This document shows, in pieces, positions 43,219 to 51,763 of a stretch of DNA of 64,000 nt. The notes under the pieces are model-generated. The model was not told the DNA's origin. It did no database searches and saw nothing but the letters and a program-made list of their open reading frames with translations. The stretch spans positions 124,001-188,000 of the forward strand of contig NZ_JACHKT010000002.1 of assembly GCF_014204325.1 (NCBI RefSeq), given 5' to 3'. Each line of letters begins with the position of its first letter. The stretch's first letter is position 1. The DNA comes from Arcicella rosea (GTDB lineage Bacteria; Bacteroidota; Bacteroidia; Cytophagales; Spirosomataceae). The translations under genes were made by a program, and so were the position numbers.

Positions 43219-43734
43219 TTAAGTAAACCTTGCGTTTATGCCATCAAGTTGATAATTGTTAATTGATTGTACAAAAACTTTAGTAGTCAACCATTTACAT
43301 TTACTTTTTAGTTTTGCATTAATTGTTTGTAATCTATTTTTAGCCTGTGGGTTATTTAACATTACATCTTCCTCTAACCAGAAAACGTAACGAATTTCAA
43401 TGTCGTTTTGTCCTATTTTTTTATGAAGCGTTTGCCAAAAAACATTATTATGAGTACTATTTCTGGATGCTCCAGCTATTATAGCGATAGTATCTCGTAG
43501 TTTTTGAGCAACTTCATTTGTCAATACATCAATGTCTTCATAATTTACGCCTCTAAAATTTTTAACTTCCATAAAAAAGATTTTATCAGGAGTATAGAAA
43601 CCCAGAAAATCTGTGTCTTTTGTACCTTGTAAAAACCTTTTTGCATTGACTATATTGACGTTATTATCAGATTTGATAATGTTATACTTATCGTCGAATT
43701 CAAAATGTAGATTACTTTCTTCAAAAACAGTCAT
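43219..43734 (-). CDS. Putative PD-(D/E)xK nuclease, partner of the adjacent ATPase
   Basis: 171 residues, no named family recognised. The core fits a restriction-endonuclease fold: an acidic N-terminal helix (Glu5/Glu6), a beta-hairpin with Asp42 in KDTDFLGF, then Glu56-x-Lys58 in FFMEVKNFRG, followed by a helix LTNEVAQKLRDTIAIIAGA. The Asp-to-ExK spacing of 14 residues suits the motif. A later strand RYVFWLEED may complete the sheet. It begins 6 bp after the stop of the ATPase gene, so the two are translationally linked. Nuclease activity is inference from motif; a non-catalytic role is possible. Confidence 0.7.
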   Translation of the reverse strand: MTVFEESNLHFEFDDKYNIIKSDNNVNIVNAKRFLQGTKDTDFLGFYTPDKIFFMEVKNFRGVNYEDIDVLTNEVAQKLRDTIAIIAGASRNSTHNNVFWQTLHKKIGQNDIEIRYVFWLEEDVMLNNPQAKNRLQTINAKLKSKCKWLTTKVFVQSINNYQLDGINARFT

Positions 43735-43740
43735 CTTGTT

Positions 43741-44787
43741 TTATGATTTGAGTGCTTTATTAAAATAGGTTTGCTCTAAGTCATAGAAGTTTGAAAATTC
43801 CTCTAAAATCGAATTTTCAGATAAATCAGCAATAGATTCACCTTCATCAACCAATAGTTCATTTTCTTTTTCATACATTCCAAAAAACTTAATAGGAGGA
43901 AGGGTTTCTTCGATTAAATCTTTTCGGTATTCTGATTTTAAAGAAAGCAAATTGGTCAATAAATAGTCGTGCGAAGCAATGAATACTTGAACTCCATTAT
44001 TGGCTAGTGTTATCAAAATTTCAGCAATCTGACTGATTAATCTGGGGTTTAAATTAGCTTCTGGCTCATCCCAAAAGAGTACGGAGTTTTTTCCTAACTC
44101 CCCATTGAGAATCAAATACATCAGAGTAGCGATTTTTCTAAAACCTTCGGCTACTAGAGGCATTTCCATTTTTCCTTGTTCATTTTTGAAGTAAAATCGT
44201 CCATTTTCTTTTAATACATTTGCTCCTGTAATTTTTTCTAAGGGATTTACCAACTTTTGAGCTTCATCAAATCGTCTGCCTTTTAGTAAGCTGGTGTCTA
44301 ATGCTAATGCTAACTGGTAATATGTTTCATCAAAACTAATTTCTCTTTTTTGATATAAACTGATAAAACCTTCAAAAACAGAGATGATTTCTCGTGGAGG
44401 AATATATAAAGATGCTGTTTGTGGTAAAGTAGAATATTTATCAGTCTTTACACTCGTTTTTGAATTGGTTGAAAAATTAAAACTTTGTATAATTCCGTCT
44501 ATTTCAATATTTATTTCAGCTTTTGCTCTTCCTTGACTCCTTTTAACAAGCCTTCCTAAGTTTTCAGGCTTGAAATAGTTTACTAGGTTTTCACCTAATA
44601 AGCTCTCAAATTTTTCTTTCCCAGAGCCATTATTTGCTTCATTAGTTTTTAGAATTACTAATAAGAGCTTTAACAAATGAGTTTTTCCAGAGCCATTTTG
44701 TCCAACAAATACATTCAAGCCTTTTGAAAATTCAAAAGAATTATCCTCAAAGCGAGTAAAGTTTTTAATATGAATTTTCTGAATCAT
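43741..44787 (-). CDS. AAA/ABC-type ATPase (AAA_21-like) of a two-gene cassette
   Basis: 348 residues with SMC/OLD-like ATPase motifs: Walker A GQNGSGKT (29-36) after the KNFTRFEDNSFEF strand, a family-typical SLYIPPREIISVFEGF (~126-141), a signature-like VAEGFRK (212-218), Walker B VLFWDEPEANLNP (236-248, Asp240/Glu241) and switch His273 in ASHDY. There is no TOPRIM domain, so it differs from OLD/GajA. Such ATPases commonly drive a small nuclease or toxin in phage-defence cassettes (Septu, PARIS and retron effectors are examples). Its partner here is the PD-(D/E)xK-like gene 6 bp downstream. Confidence 0.88.
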   Translation of the reverse strand: MIQKIHIKNFTRFEDNSFEFSKGLNVFVGQNGSGKTHLLKLLLVILKTNEANNGSGKEKFESLLGENLVNYFKPENLGRLVKRSQGRAKAEINIEIDGIIQSFNFSTNSKTSVKTDKYSTLPQTASLYIPPREIISVFEGFISLYQKREISFDETYYQLALALDTSLLKGRRFDEAQKLVNPLEKITGANVLKENGRFYFKNEQGKMEMPLVAEGFRKIATLMYLILNGELGKNSVLFWDEPEANLNPRLISQIAEILITLANNGVQVFIASHDYLLTNLLSLKSEYRKDLIEETLPPIKFFGMYEKENELLVDEGESIADLSENSILEEFSNFYDLEQTYFNKALKS

Positions 44788-44836
44788 TTTAATGTGATTT
44801 TAGAGAAATATAATTACTTATCAGAGTTTCTTTTTA

Positions 44837-45718
44837 TCAATACTTCTTCAAAATCTTCTCAACGGCATCTAAATATCCACCACCAAAAAGATTTACATGA
44901 ACCATCAATGGATACAAATTATACAATGGAATGCGGTCGCCAAAACCATTTTCGATAGGATATACTTCGTGATAAGCTTCATAAAATTCTGGTTCAAAAC
45001 CGCCAAACATGGTTGTAAAAGCTAATTCTGCTTCACGTAAACCGTAATAACAAGCAGGGTCAACTAAGGCAACAAAACCGTTGTTGTCTGTCATTACATT
45101 GCCTGACCATAAATCGCCATGAAGTAATGCTGGTTTTTCGTTTGGTATTAGGTTTGGTATTTTTTCGAAAAGTGTTTGAAATTTATCGTATAATTCTTGT
45201 GAAATTTTGCGGTCGTAAAGGGCTAAACCAGCTTGTACTTTCAATCTTTTTTCTATAAAAAACTGAACGCCATCTTCCATCCATTCATTATTTTGGCGTA
45301 AAGCACCGATATAATTATTGAAATCTAAACCGTGACTGTGGTGTGTATGTGTATGGAGTTTGGCAAGTTTTTGACCAAAATCTTGCCAATAGTTTTCTTG
45401 TTTATAACTTGCCGTCAAGAATTCAATCATCAAATATTCTTTATCCAAAATCTTTCCATAATTGATTACTTCAGGAATAGATAGAACGTCTTTATCACTT
45501 AAAGTTTGTAAACTTTTGGCTTCAGATTCGAACATTCCTTCATGGTCGCCTTGGTTCCATTTGATAAAATAATCGCCTTCAGCAACTTTTACTTTTACGG
45601 CAAGATTAAAATTTCCGCCATAAAAAAACTGGAAATCAAGTACTTCTGGATGGTGACCTAAGTTTTCAAAAAGAATACTTTCGATAAACTGATATTGTTC
45701 TTGTGTCTGGAAAGTCAT
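44837..45718 (-). CDS. Fructosamine kinase family protein
   Basis: Aminoglycoside-phosphotransferase-like kinase of 293 residues that phosphorylates protein-bound ketosamines in deglycation. GGNFNLAVKVKVAEGDYFIKWN carries the ATP Lys (~residue 48), LHGDLWSGNVMTD the catalytic Asp (~residue 201), and LVDPACYYGLREAELAFTTMFGGF the metal site, the FN3K hallmark. C-terminal YNLYPLMVHVNLFGGGY is also typical. It lies just upstream of the ATPase cassette on the same strand. Confidence 0.92.
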   Translation of the reverse strand: MTFQTQEQYQFIESILFENLGHHPEVLDFQFFYGGNFNLAVKVKVAEGDYFIKWNQGDHEGMFESEAKSLQTLSDKDVLSIPEVINYGKILDKEYLMIEFLTASYKQENYWQDFGQKLAKLHTHTHHSHGLDFNNYIGALRQNNEWMEDGVQFFIEKRLKVQAGLALYDRKISQELYDKFQTLFEKIPNLIPNEKPALLHGDLWSGNVMTDNNGFVALVDPACYYGLREAELAFTTMFGGFEPEFYEAYHEVYPIENGFGDRIPLYNLYPLMVHVNLFGGGYLDAVEKILKKY

Positions 45719-45887
45719 ACAAATATTGATTGCAAAATATGTCGATCAGGATTTATTTATCTCCTGTCTTCTTGGGTTTATTCCAAAATTACGAGAAAAC
45801 CGTTAAATTGCATGGATTGAACGATTTTAACAACAACAAATTGTTAAAACTGATTTATCAGCCGTCAGCGAAAATTAAAAAACTAAA

Positions 45888-46190
45888 ATGAAATACAAGA
45901 AACACGTTTTTATTTGTACTAATCAGAAAGATGCACCCAAAAAATGTTGTGGTGCAGAAAGAGGAAGTGCATTAGTGGAAGCTTTTAAAGCATCTTTAAA
46001 AGAAAAAGGATTATCTGCAGAAATTAGAGCTCAGAAAGCAGGTTGCTTAGATGTTTGTGCTTTTGGTCCAGGTTTAGTAGTTTATCCAGAAGGAGTATTC
46101 TATGGTAATGTACAATTATCAGACGTAGAAGAAATCGTGGAAAGCAATTTAGTTGGCGATAAAGCCGTAGAACGTTTGGTTATTGCCTAA
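45888..46190 (+). CDS. Thioredoxin-like [2Fe-2S] ferredoxin
   Basis: 100 residues with the ligands of the thioredoxin-like ferredoxin fold: Cys in HVFICTNQK and KKCCGAERGS, and a C-terminal pair in QKAGCLDVCAFGPGLVVYPEG. These proteins resemble the NuoE/HP0602-type (2Fe-2S) domain and donate electrons to unknown acceptors. Next to a nuclease-like gene 58 bp downstream on the same strand. Confidence 0.9.
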   Translation: MKYKKHVFICTNQKDAPKKCCGAERGSALVEAFKASLKEKGLSAEIRAQKAGCLDVCAFGPGLVVYPEGVFYGNVQLSDVEEIVESNLVGDKAVERLVIA

Positions 46191-46248
46191 TAATGTTACT
46201 CAAATTTGAAACGGAGAAATCCGTTTCAAATTTACAATCCAGCATAAA

Positions 46249-46866
46249 ATGTACAGAATTTATCCTACATTAATCAATTCATTTGTTTTGTATGAGCAAC
46301 AAGTATTAGATGCTCAGGGTAATATTTTGGTGGATTTGTGGGAAATGATTGATAGAATTAACAGAGTAAAAAAGCCAACTACCGAAGCCCAACAAAAAGG
46401 GATTGATTTTGAAAAAGCAGTAGTAACTGGCGAAAATGAAGAATTATTTGGTGAAAAAATTATTGAAAAAGCTCGTGAGTTTTTACCCATTAAATACAAA
46501 ACACAGTTTTACACAGAGGCCAAGTATAAAAATTGTTTGATTTACGGTTTTGTAGATTTAGTAGGTGGCGATCGTGCCGTTGATTTAAAATCGACTAGAC
46601 TTTATGAGCCTAATCGTTTTGCGTTGAATCATCAAAATTTGTACTTATTAGGTTTACAAAAATGGGGCGTAAAAACCTTAGATTATATCATCACTGATTT
46701 TGAAGACGTATATCAAGAACGCTACGACATCAAAACTTATGATTTCACTCCACTCTATCGCCAAATAGACGCTTTCGTAGCATTTCTTGAACAGCACAGA
46801 AAATTAATCAAAGACAAAAAGATTTTTGATAAAAAAGGAGATACCAATCAGTTGTCGTTGTTTTGA
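46249..46866 (+). CDS. PD-(D/E)xK nuclease (RecB/Cas4-like) with C-terminal beta-clamp motif
   Basis: 205 residues. RecB-type nuclease motifs are visible: Glu55 in GIDFEKAVV, Asp103 in YGFVDLVGG, Asp112-Leu-Lys114 in AVDLKSTR, and Gln129 in HQNLYLLG (motif III QxxxY-like). There is no Cys cluster as in Cas4 or AddB. The last five residues are QLSLF, an exact match to the bacterial beta-clamp-binding consensus QL(S/D)LF, after a flexible basic linker (~183-200). This suggests recruitment to DnaN during replication or repair. No family name known to me. Confidence 0.8.
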   Translation: MYRIYPTLINSFVLYEQQVLDAQGNILVDLWEMIDRINRVKKPTTEAQQKGIDFEKAVVTGENEELFGEKIIEKAREFLPIKYKTQFYTEAKYKNCLIYGFVDLVGGDRAVDLKSTRLYEPNRFALNHQNLYLLGLQKWGVKTLDYIITDFEDVYQERYDIKTYDFTPLYRQIDAFVAFLEQHRKLIKDKKIFDKKGDTNQLSLF

Positions 46867-46908
46867 GATTGCTTTAGGCTGTAAGCAGTAGGCTTACTAA
46901 TTTTTACA

Positions 46909-47093
46909 AAAATCTAAAATCTTTAATTCTTAAATCTTCAGTCTTGTTTCTTGCTTCTTGTATCTAAAAATCCAAAATCTTCAATTCTTAAATCTTCAGT
47001 CTTGTTTCTTGCTTCTTGTATCTAAAAATCCTCAAGTCCAAAGTCCTCAAGTCTTCTAGTCTTGTCTCTTGCTTCTTGTTTCTAAAATCTCAA
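46909..47093. repeat. Three tandem 58-60-bp direct repeats
   Basis: Copies of a pyrimidine-rich unit containing TTCTTAAATCTTCAGTCTTG then TTTCTTGCTTCTTGTATC recur with GTCTTG at 46941, 46999 and 47059. The first two copies are almost identical, the third diverged. The 229-bp spacer between the nuclease-like gene and the convergent HAD gene is otherwise empty. Confidence 0.85.
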
Positions 47094-47095
47094 AA

Positions 47096-47791
47096 CTAAA
47101 GAATCTCCTTCAACTCAATCAAATCCTTCACTTCATGTTTGGGCTGTAAAGTAATATCTTGTTTTCTACCGTCTGGATTAAAGAAAACCGTATCAATTCC
47201 AGCTTTGGCAGCACCCACAATATCACTTTGAAAACTATCGCCAATCATGATACATTCATGAGGTTTTGCTCCGACCAACGCTAAAGCATATTCAAAAATA
47301 CCTACTTCGGGCTTTTTGAATCCTGAGTTTTGAGAAGTAACAATTTCTCGGAAATACTGTTTAATTCCGCTAGAAGTCATTTTAATGTCCTGCACTTCCA
47401 TAAAACCATTGGTAATAATATGTAATGGATACTTTGGAAAAAGATAATTCAAAACAGATTTGGCATTTGGTAATAAATTGGGTTTGCGAACAGAAATGTT
47501 GATATAAGTATCCGAAATTTCATCACAAAGAGAATAATCATAACAGCCTAATTCAGTAAAAATCATCCTAAAACGATTGTGGCGTAATTCGGGCTGAGCA
47601 ATTTTTCCTTGTTCGTATAAATCCCATAATTGATGATTGATTTCGTTGAACTTCAAATAAAATTGATGCGAAGAAGGAATGCCATAAGTATGCAAAGCGA
47701 AGTGCTGATATACTTCGTCTAAAGCTTGTTTAGAATTGGTGTTATGATCCCAAAGCGTATGGTCAAGGTCGAAAAAAAGATGTTTATACAT
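47096..47791 (-). CDS. HAD-family phosphatase, YjjG-type (noncanonical pyrimidine nucleotidase-like)
   Basis: 231 residues. HAD motif I FFDLDHTLWDHNTNS (nucleophile Asp10, second Asp12), helical C1 cap, motif II IITNGF (~residue 125), motif III Lys in NSGFKKPEVGIF, and motif IV MIGDSFQSDIVGAAKAG. The TLWDH and FKKPEVGIFEYAL pattern is that of YjjG/YfnB house-cleaning nucleotidases. Substrate assignment inferred from the family. Confidence 0.88.
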   Translation of the reverse strand: MYKHLFFDLDHTLWDHNTNSKQALDEVYQHFALHTYGIPSSHQFYLKFNEINHQLWDLYEQGKIAQPELRHNRFRMIFTELGCYDYSLCDEISDTYINISVRKPNLLPNAKSVLNYLFPKYPLHIITNGFMEVQDIKMTSSGIKQYFREIVTSQNSGFKKPEVGIFEYALALVGAKPHECIMIGDSFQSDIVGAAKAGIDTVFFNPDGRKQDITLQPKHEVKDLIELKEIL

Positions 47792-47952
47792 AAGGATTTT
47801 TATACAAATATGCTCACTAGAATCTATGAAACAAAGCGTGAAGTATTTTGTTTTGGACTATAAAAACCGAATTAATTTGCAATAAGACATTCTTTTGTAT
47901 AAATTCATAGTCTGTAAAAAAACAATTTCAAGAAATCTAATTGAACTATAAA

Positions 47953-48276
47953 ATGGCTAGTCAACCCACTGAAGAAAACCAGATAAATGTAGAATTAACC
48001 GAGGCGATGGCAGAAGGGGAATATGTGAATCTGGCGATGATTGCGCATTCTCAAAGTGAATTTGTGATTGATTTTATCAAAATGATGCCTGGAATACCAA
48101 AAGCAAGAGTGAAATCGAGAGTAATTCTTACACCCGACCACGTGTATCGTTTATTGAATGCTTTAAAAGAAAATATTCAAAAATATGAGGAAGCTTATGG
48201 TCCCATAACTGACGATAAAAACCAAGATGGATTCCATTTTCCAACAAATTATCGTGGCCCGATAGGCGAAGCTTAA
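47953..48276 (+). CDS. DUF3467-family protein
   Basis: 107 residues starting at ATG 47953 (MASQPTEENQ); an upstream in-frame TTG at 47941 is less likely. Matches DUF3467: NVELTEAMAEGEYVNLAMIA, HSQSEFVIDFIKMMPGIPKARVKSR is the diagnostic block (residues ~30-54), then TPDHVYRLLNALKENI. Cytoplasmic, function unknown; in Bacteroidota the gene often lies near rpoBC or ribosomal loci, here it does not. Confidence 0.9.
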   Translation: MASQPTEENQINVELTEAMAEGEYVNLAMIAHSQSEFVIDFIKMMPGIPKARVKSRVILTPDHVYRLLNALKENIQKYEEAYGPITDDKNQDGFHFPTNYRGPIGEA

Positions 48277-48313
48277 GTTAAAGCATAAGCAACATAAATT
48301 TTAGCATTATCAT

Positions 48314-48372
48314 CAATAAAGCGTAAAGTGAGGAATAGACGGTGTTCTATTTACTTGATTTACGCTTTATTG
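48314..48372. terminator. Long hairpin after the DUF3467 gene
   Basis: Perfect 14-bp arms CAATAAAGCGTAAA (48314-48327) and TTTACGCTTTATTG (48359-48372), with an inner dyad AATAGA/TCTATT. No strong U-run follows, so it may be a processing or stability element rather than a terminator. Confidence 0.55.
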
Positions 48373-48445
48373 TTAAGATAATAATGAGTAGATAATAAGT
48401 ACTTTGAGGCTTTAAAAAATATATTTAATTAAATATTTTGATACA

Positions 48446-49903
48446 ATGAACCAAAAACTGACCAGAGAATATTTAGCGTCGAATGCTGAGAGCTTGAGTA
48501 AACTTGTTGAATTACCTAACGATAAAATTTTTGAACTTCCAGAGAAAGTACTGCAATTTGGTACTGGAGTATTATTGAGAGGACTTTGCGATTATTTTAT
48601 TGATAAGGCTAATAAAAAAGGAGTGTTCAATGGTCGTATAGTGGTTGTTAAATCTACAGACAAAGGTGGCACTGACGATTTTAATGAACAAGATGGACTT
48701 TTTACACATTGTGTGAAAGGTCTAGAAAACGGACAAGCTATCGAAGAATATATCATTAATGCTTCAATTTCTCGTACTATTTCTGCCCGTTCACAATGGA
48801 ATGAAATTCTAGCTTGTGCGAAAAACCCTGAAATGCAAGTAATCATTTCCAATACCACAGAAGTAGGAATCATGTTGTTGGAAAATGATAAAATCACGAA
48901 TACTCCTCCACAATCATTTCCAGTAAAATTATTAGCCTTTTTATACGAGCGTTGGAAAGAATTCAAAGGTTCTGCCCAAAGTGGAATGGTAATTATTCCG
49001 ACAGAATTAATTGTTGGAAATGGAGATAAATTACAAGAAATCGTACTAGAACAAGCACATCGTAACGGACTTGAACCAGAATTTATCGAATGGCTTGAAA
49101 ACCATAATTCATTCTGTAATTCATTAGTAGATAGAATTGTACCAGGAAAACCAGATAAAGAAATTTGCGAAGAATTAGAAAAGAAATTCTCGTACCAAGA
49201 TGATTTGATGATACTTTCTGAGGTCTATCGTTTATGGGCTATTCAAGGCGATGAAAAAATCCGTAAGGTTTTATCTTTCGCAAGTGCAGATTCAGGTGTT
49301 ATCATCGAAAGAGACATCGAAGTATATCGTGAATTAAAGTTAAGAATGCTTAACGGAACACATACTTTAACCTGCGGAATGGCTTATTTGTTAGGATTCC
49401 GTTTGGTAAAAGATGTAATGAGTAATAGTTATTTAAGTAAGATTATCACCAATATGATGTTGGGCGAAGTTTCTTTAGCTATTCCATATAAAATTGATCC
49501 AAAAGTAAGAGACCGCTTTGGTAGAATGGTTTTAGATAGATTCCGTAATCCATTCTTGCAACATAAATTATTAGATATTACGGTACAATATACTGCAAAA
49601 ATGAAGATGCGTAATGTGCCAATTCTTTTGCAATACTATCGTGAATTTGGCAAAGCACCAGAATTGTTTGCCATGGGTTTTGCAGCATATTTACAATTCA
49701 TGAAGGCAGAAAAAGAAGTGAATGGTAATTATTTCGGAGAATGTAATGGAGAGTATTATCCTATCAATTGTAATTTTGCTCCGTACTTTTATGAAGCATG
49801 GGAAAATTTTGATTTAGATAAAGTATTATCCAACAGAAGTTTATGGGGTGAAGACTTAACACAATTAGAAGGGTTTTCTGATACAGTAAGAAAATATTTA
49901 TGA
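48446..49903 (+). CDS. uxaB: Tagaturonate reductase (altronate oxidoreductase)
   Basis: NADH-dependent interconversion of tagaturonate and altronate in galacturonate catabolism. 485 residues of the mannitol-dehydrogenase family: VLQFGTGVLLRGLCDYFIDK (~34-53) at the Rossmann entry, VVKSTDKGG, SNTTEVGI, PTELIVGNG, DRIVPGKPD, and the catalytic Lys region LRMLNGTHTLTCGMAYLLG (~290-308), where the UxaB KLRxLNGxH pattern holds. First gene of a three-gene operon; stop codon overlaps kdgK by 4 bp. Confidence 0.92.
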   Translation: MNQKLTREYLASNAESLSKLVELPNDKIFELPEKVLQFGTGVLLRGLCDYFIDKANKKGVFNGRIVVVKSTDKGGTDDFNEQDGLFTHCVKGLENGQAIEEYIINASISRTISARSQWNEILACAKNPEMQVIISNTTEVGIMLLENDKITNTPPQSFPVKLLAFLYERWKEFKGSAQSGMVIIPTELIVGNGDKLQEIVLEQAHRNGLEPEFIEWLENHNSFCNSLVDRIVPGKPDKEICEELEKKFSYQDDLMILSEVYRLWAIQGDEKIRKVLSFASADSGVIIERDIEVYRELKLRMLNGTHTLTCGMAYLLGFRLVKDVMSNSYLSKIITNMMLGEVSLAIPYKIDPKVRDRFGRMVLDRFRNPFLQHKLLDITVQYTAKMKMRNVPILLQYYREFGKAPELFAMGFAAYLQFMKAEKEVNGNYFGECNGEYYPINCNFAPYFYEAWENFDLDKVLSNRSLWGEDLTQLEGFSDTVRKYL

Positions 49904-50907
49904 AAAAAGTAGTCACTTTCGGAGAGATAATGATGAGGTTGAGTACTCCAAATCATGCTCGTTTTCAACAGTCGACAAGTTTTGATATTAATTTTGGTGG
50001 GGGCGAAGCAAATGTTTCGTCCTCATTGGCTATTATGGGGATTCCTGCGAGTCACGTTACTCGTTTTCCTGATAACGATTTAGGTACAGCTGCTATCAAC
50101 ACTTATCGGAAGTACGGATTGAGTATGCAAGATGTAGTCCGTGGAGGCGAACGCTTAGGCATTTACTATGTAGAGCAAGGTGCAGCGATGCGTCCAAGTA
50201 AAGTAATTTATGACCGAGCTAATTCATCTTTTGCTAGCCTAAAACCTTCTGAATTCAACTGGGAACAAATCTTTGAAGATGCTCAATGGTTTCATTTCAC
50301 GGGTATTACTCCTGCTATTTCAGCTAGTGCAGCTCAAGCTTGTTTAGAGGCAGCACAAACAGCAAGTCGTTTAGGTTTAAAAGTTTCTGCCGATGTTGGT
50401 TATCGTTCCAATTTATGGAAATGGGGCAAGAAACCTAGTGAAATAATGCCCGAACTGATTGAAAACTGCGATATGATTATTTGTAGTAAAGGCGATGCAG
50501 AAGATATGTTTGGCATTGTACCTAATGACGAAAAGAGAAGCTTTAAATCGGTTTGTCAACAACTTACTGATTGTTTTCCTAAATTGAAAAAAGTGTTGTC
50601 AACCAAGCGAGGACAAATTTCAGCCTCACACAATACTTTGGTAGGAAAATGCTGGAATGGATTTGAAATGTTAGAAACCAAGCAAATTAACATTCCAGAT
50701 ATTGTGGATAGAATTGGCGGAGGAGATGCTTTTATGGCTGGTTTTATTTATGGAGAAATCATTTATCAAAATACTCAGAAAGCAATAGAATTTGGAGTAG
50801 CTGCTTCGGCACTAAAACATACGATTGAAGGCGATTTTAATTTATCGTCTGTAAAGGAAATTGAAGTCGTGATGAACGGCGATGTAAGTGGAAAATTAAG
50901 AAGATAA
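49900..50907 (+). CDS. kdgK: 2-keto-3-deoxygluconate kinase (PfkB family)
   Basis: Phosphorylates KDG to KDPG. 335 residues of the PfkB fold: FGGGEANVSSSLAIMG (~27-42) near the N-terminus and the catalytic DRIGGGDAFMAGFIYGEIIY (~268-287) with the anion hole GGGD. It starts inside the uxaB stop (ATGA) and ends 8 bp before eda, so function follows firmly from context: tagaturonate reductase, KDG kinase, KDPG aldolase. Confidence 0.9.
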   Translation: MKKVVTFGEIMMRLSTPNHARFQQSTSFDINFGGGEANVSSSLAIMGIPASHVTRFPDNDLGTAAINTYRKYGLSMQDVVRGGERLGIYYVEQGAAMRPSKVIYDRANSSFASLKPSEFNWEQIFEDAQWFHFTGITPAISASAAQACLEAAQTASRLGLKVSADVGYRSNLWKWGKKPSEIMPELIENCDMIICSKGDAEDMFGIVPNDEKRSFKSVCQQLTDCFPKLKKVLSTKRGQISASHNTLVGKCWNGFEMLETKQINIPDIVDRIGGGDAFMAGFIYGEIIYQNTQKAIEFGVAASALKHTIEGDFNLSSVKEIEVVMNGDVSGKLRR

Positions 50908-50914
50908 ATTAACT

Positions 50915-51574
50915 ATGAAATTTTCCAAAGAGACTTTGTACGAAAAACTTTATCAAACACCCATCATGCCACTTTTCAATCATCCTGATGTTGAAAAGTG
51001 TAAAGCCGTGGTGAAAGCGTGTTATGATGGTGGAATCAGAGTTTTTGAATACACCAATCGTGGTGTTGGTGCAGATAAGATTTTCGCTGAATTAGTAAAA
51101 TATATTCGGAATGATTTCCCTGAAATGGCAATTGGTATTGGCACTATTTACAATGCCGAGGAAGCCGAATACTTTGTTGATTTAGATGCTGACTTTATTG
51201 TTCAGCCAATCTTGGATGCTGGAGTAGCAAAGGTTTGTCAAAAAAATAACATGGCTTGGTTTCCAGGAGTGCTTACTCCAAACGAAATTTATAAAGCCAA
51301 CCTTTTAGGTGCAGATATTGTTAAAATTTTCCCTGCAAATATTTTAAATCCTTCTTTTGTCAAATCTGTTAAAACGGTGATGCCCCAAGTTGAAATGATG
51401 ATAACTGGTGGCGTTGAACCCAATCAAGAGAGTTTGAATACTTGGCTTGATGCTGGAGCTAAATTTTTCGGAATGGGCGGACAACTATTTCCTAAAGCAA
51501 TTTTGGAAAGTAATGATTTCAATTGGATTCATCTTAAAGTAAAAGAAAGTCTAAAAATTATTTTAAAAAGATAA
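50915..51574 (+). CDS. eda: KDPG/KHG aldolase
   Basis: Cleaves KDPG into pyruvate and glyceraldehyde-3-phosphate. 219 residues of the class I aldolase TIM barrel: TPIMPLFNHPDVEKCKAVV near the N-terminus, catalytic Glu region FEYTNRG (~residue 45), IGIGTIYN, Schiff-base Lys in GADIVKIFPANIL (~residue 139), and MITGGVEPN. The N-terminal pattern is the slightly longer Bacteroidota form. Last gene of uxaB-kdgK-eda; the isomerase (uxaC), altronate dehydratase (uxaA) and transporters are not in the window. Confidence 0.93.
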   Translation: MKFSKETLYEKLYQTPIMPLFNHPDVEKCKAVVKACYDGGIRVFEYTNRGVGADKIFAELVKYIRNDFPEMAIGIGTIYNAEEAEYFVDLDADFIVQPILDAGVAKVCQKNNMAWFPGVLTPNEIYKANLLGADIVKIFPANILNPSFVKSVKTVMPQVEMMITGGVEPNQESLNTWLDAGAKFFGMGGQLFPKAILESNDFNWIHLKVKESLKIILKR

Positions 51575-51763
51575 ACCTCACTTCGCTTTTGTCTTTTATC
51601 TTCTTGTACTTCTAAATTTTTTCCCTGTGGTTTTAAGGTAATCTCTTACATTCTCATTAATTTTGTACTTTTACAAGAATATCTGAAAACAGGTGGTTTT
51701 AAATGATTAACTTTACAAAGAACCTGTCGATAAAAATATTAATATAAAGAACAAAATCATAAA

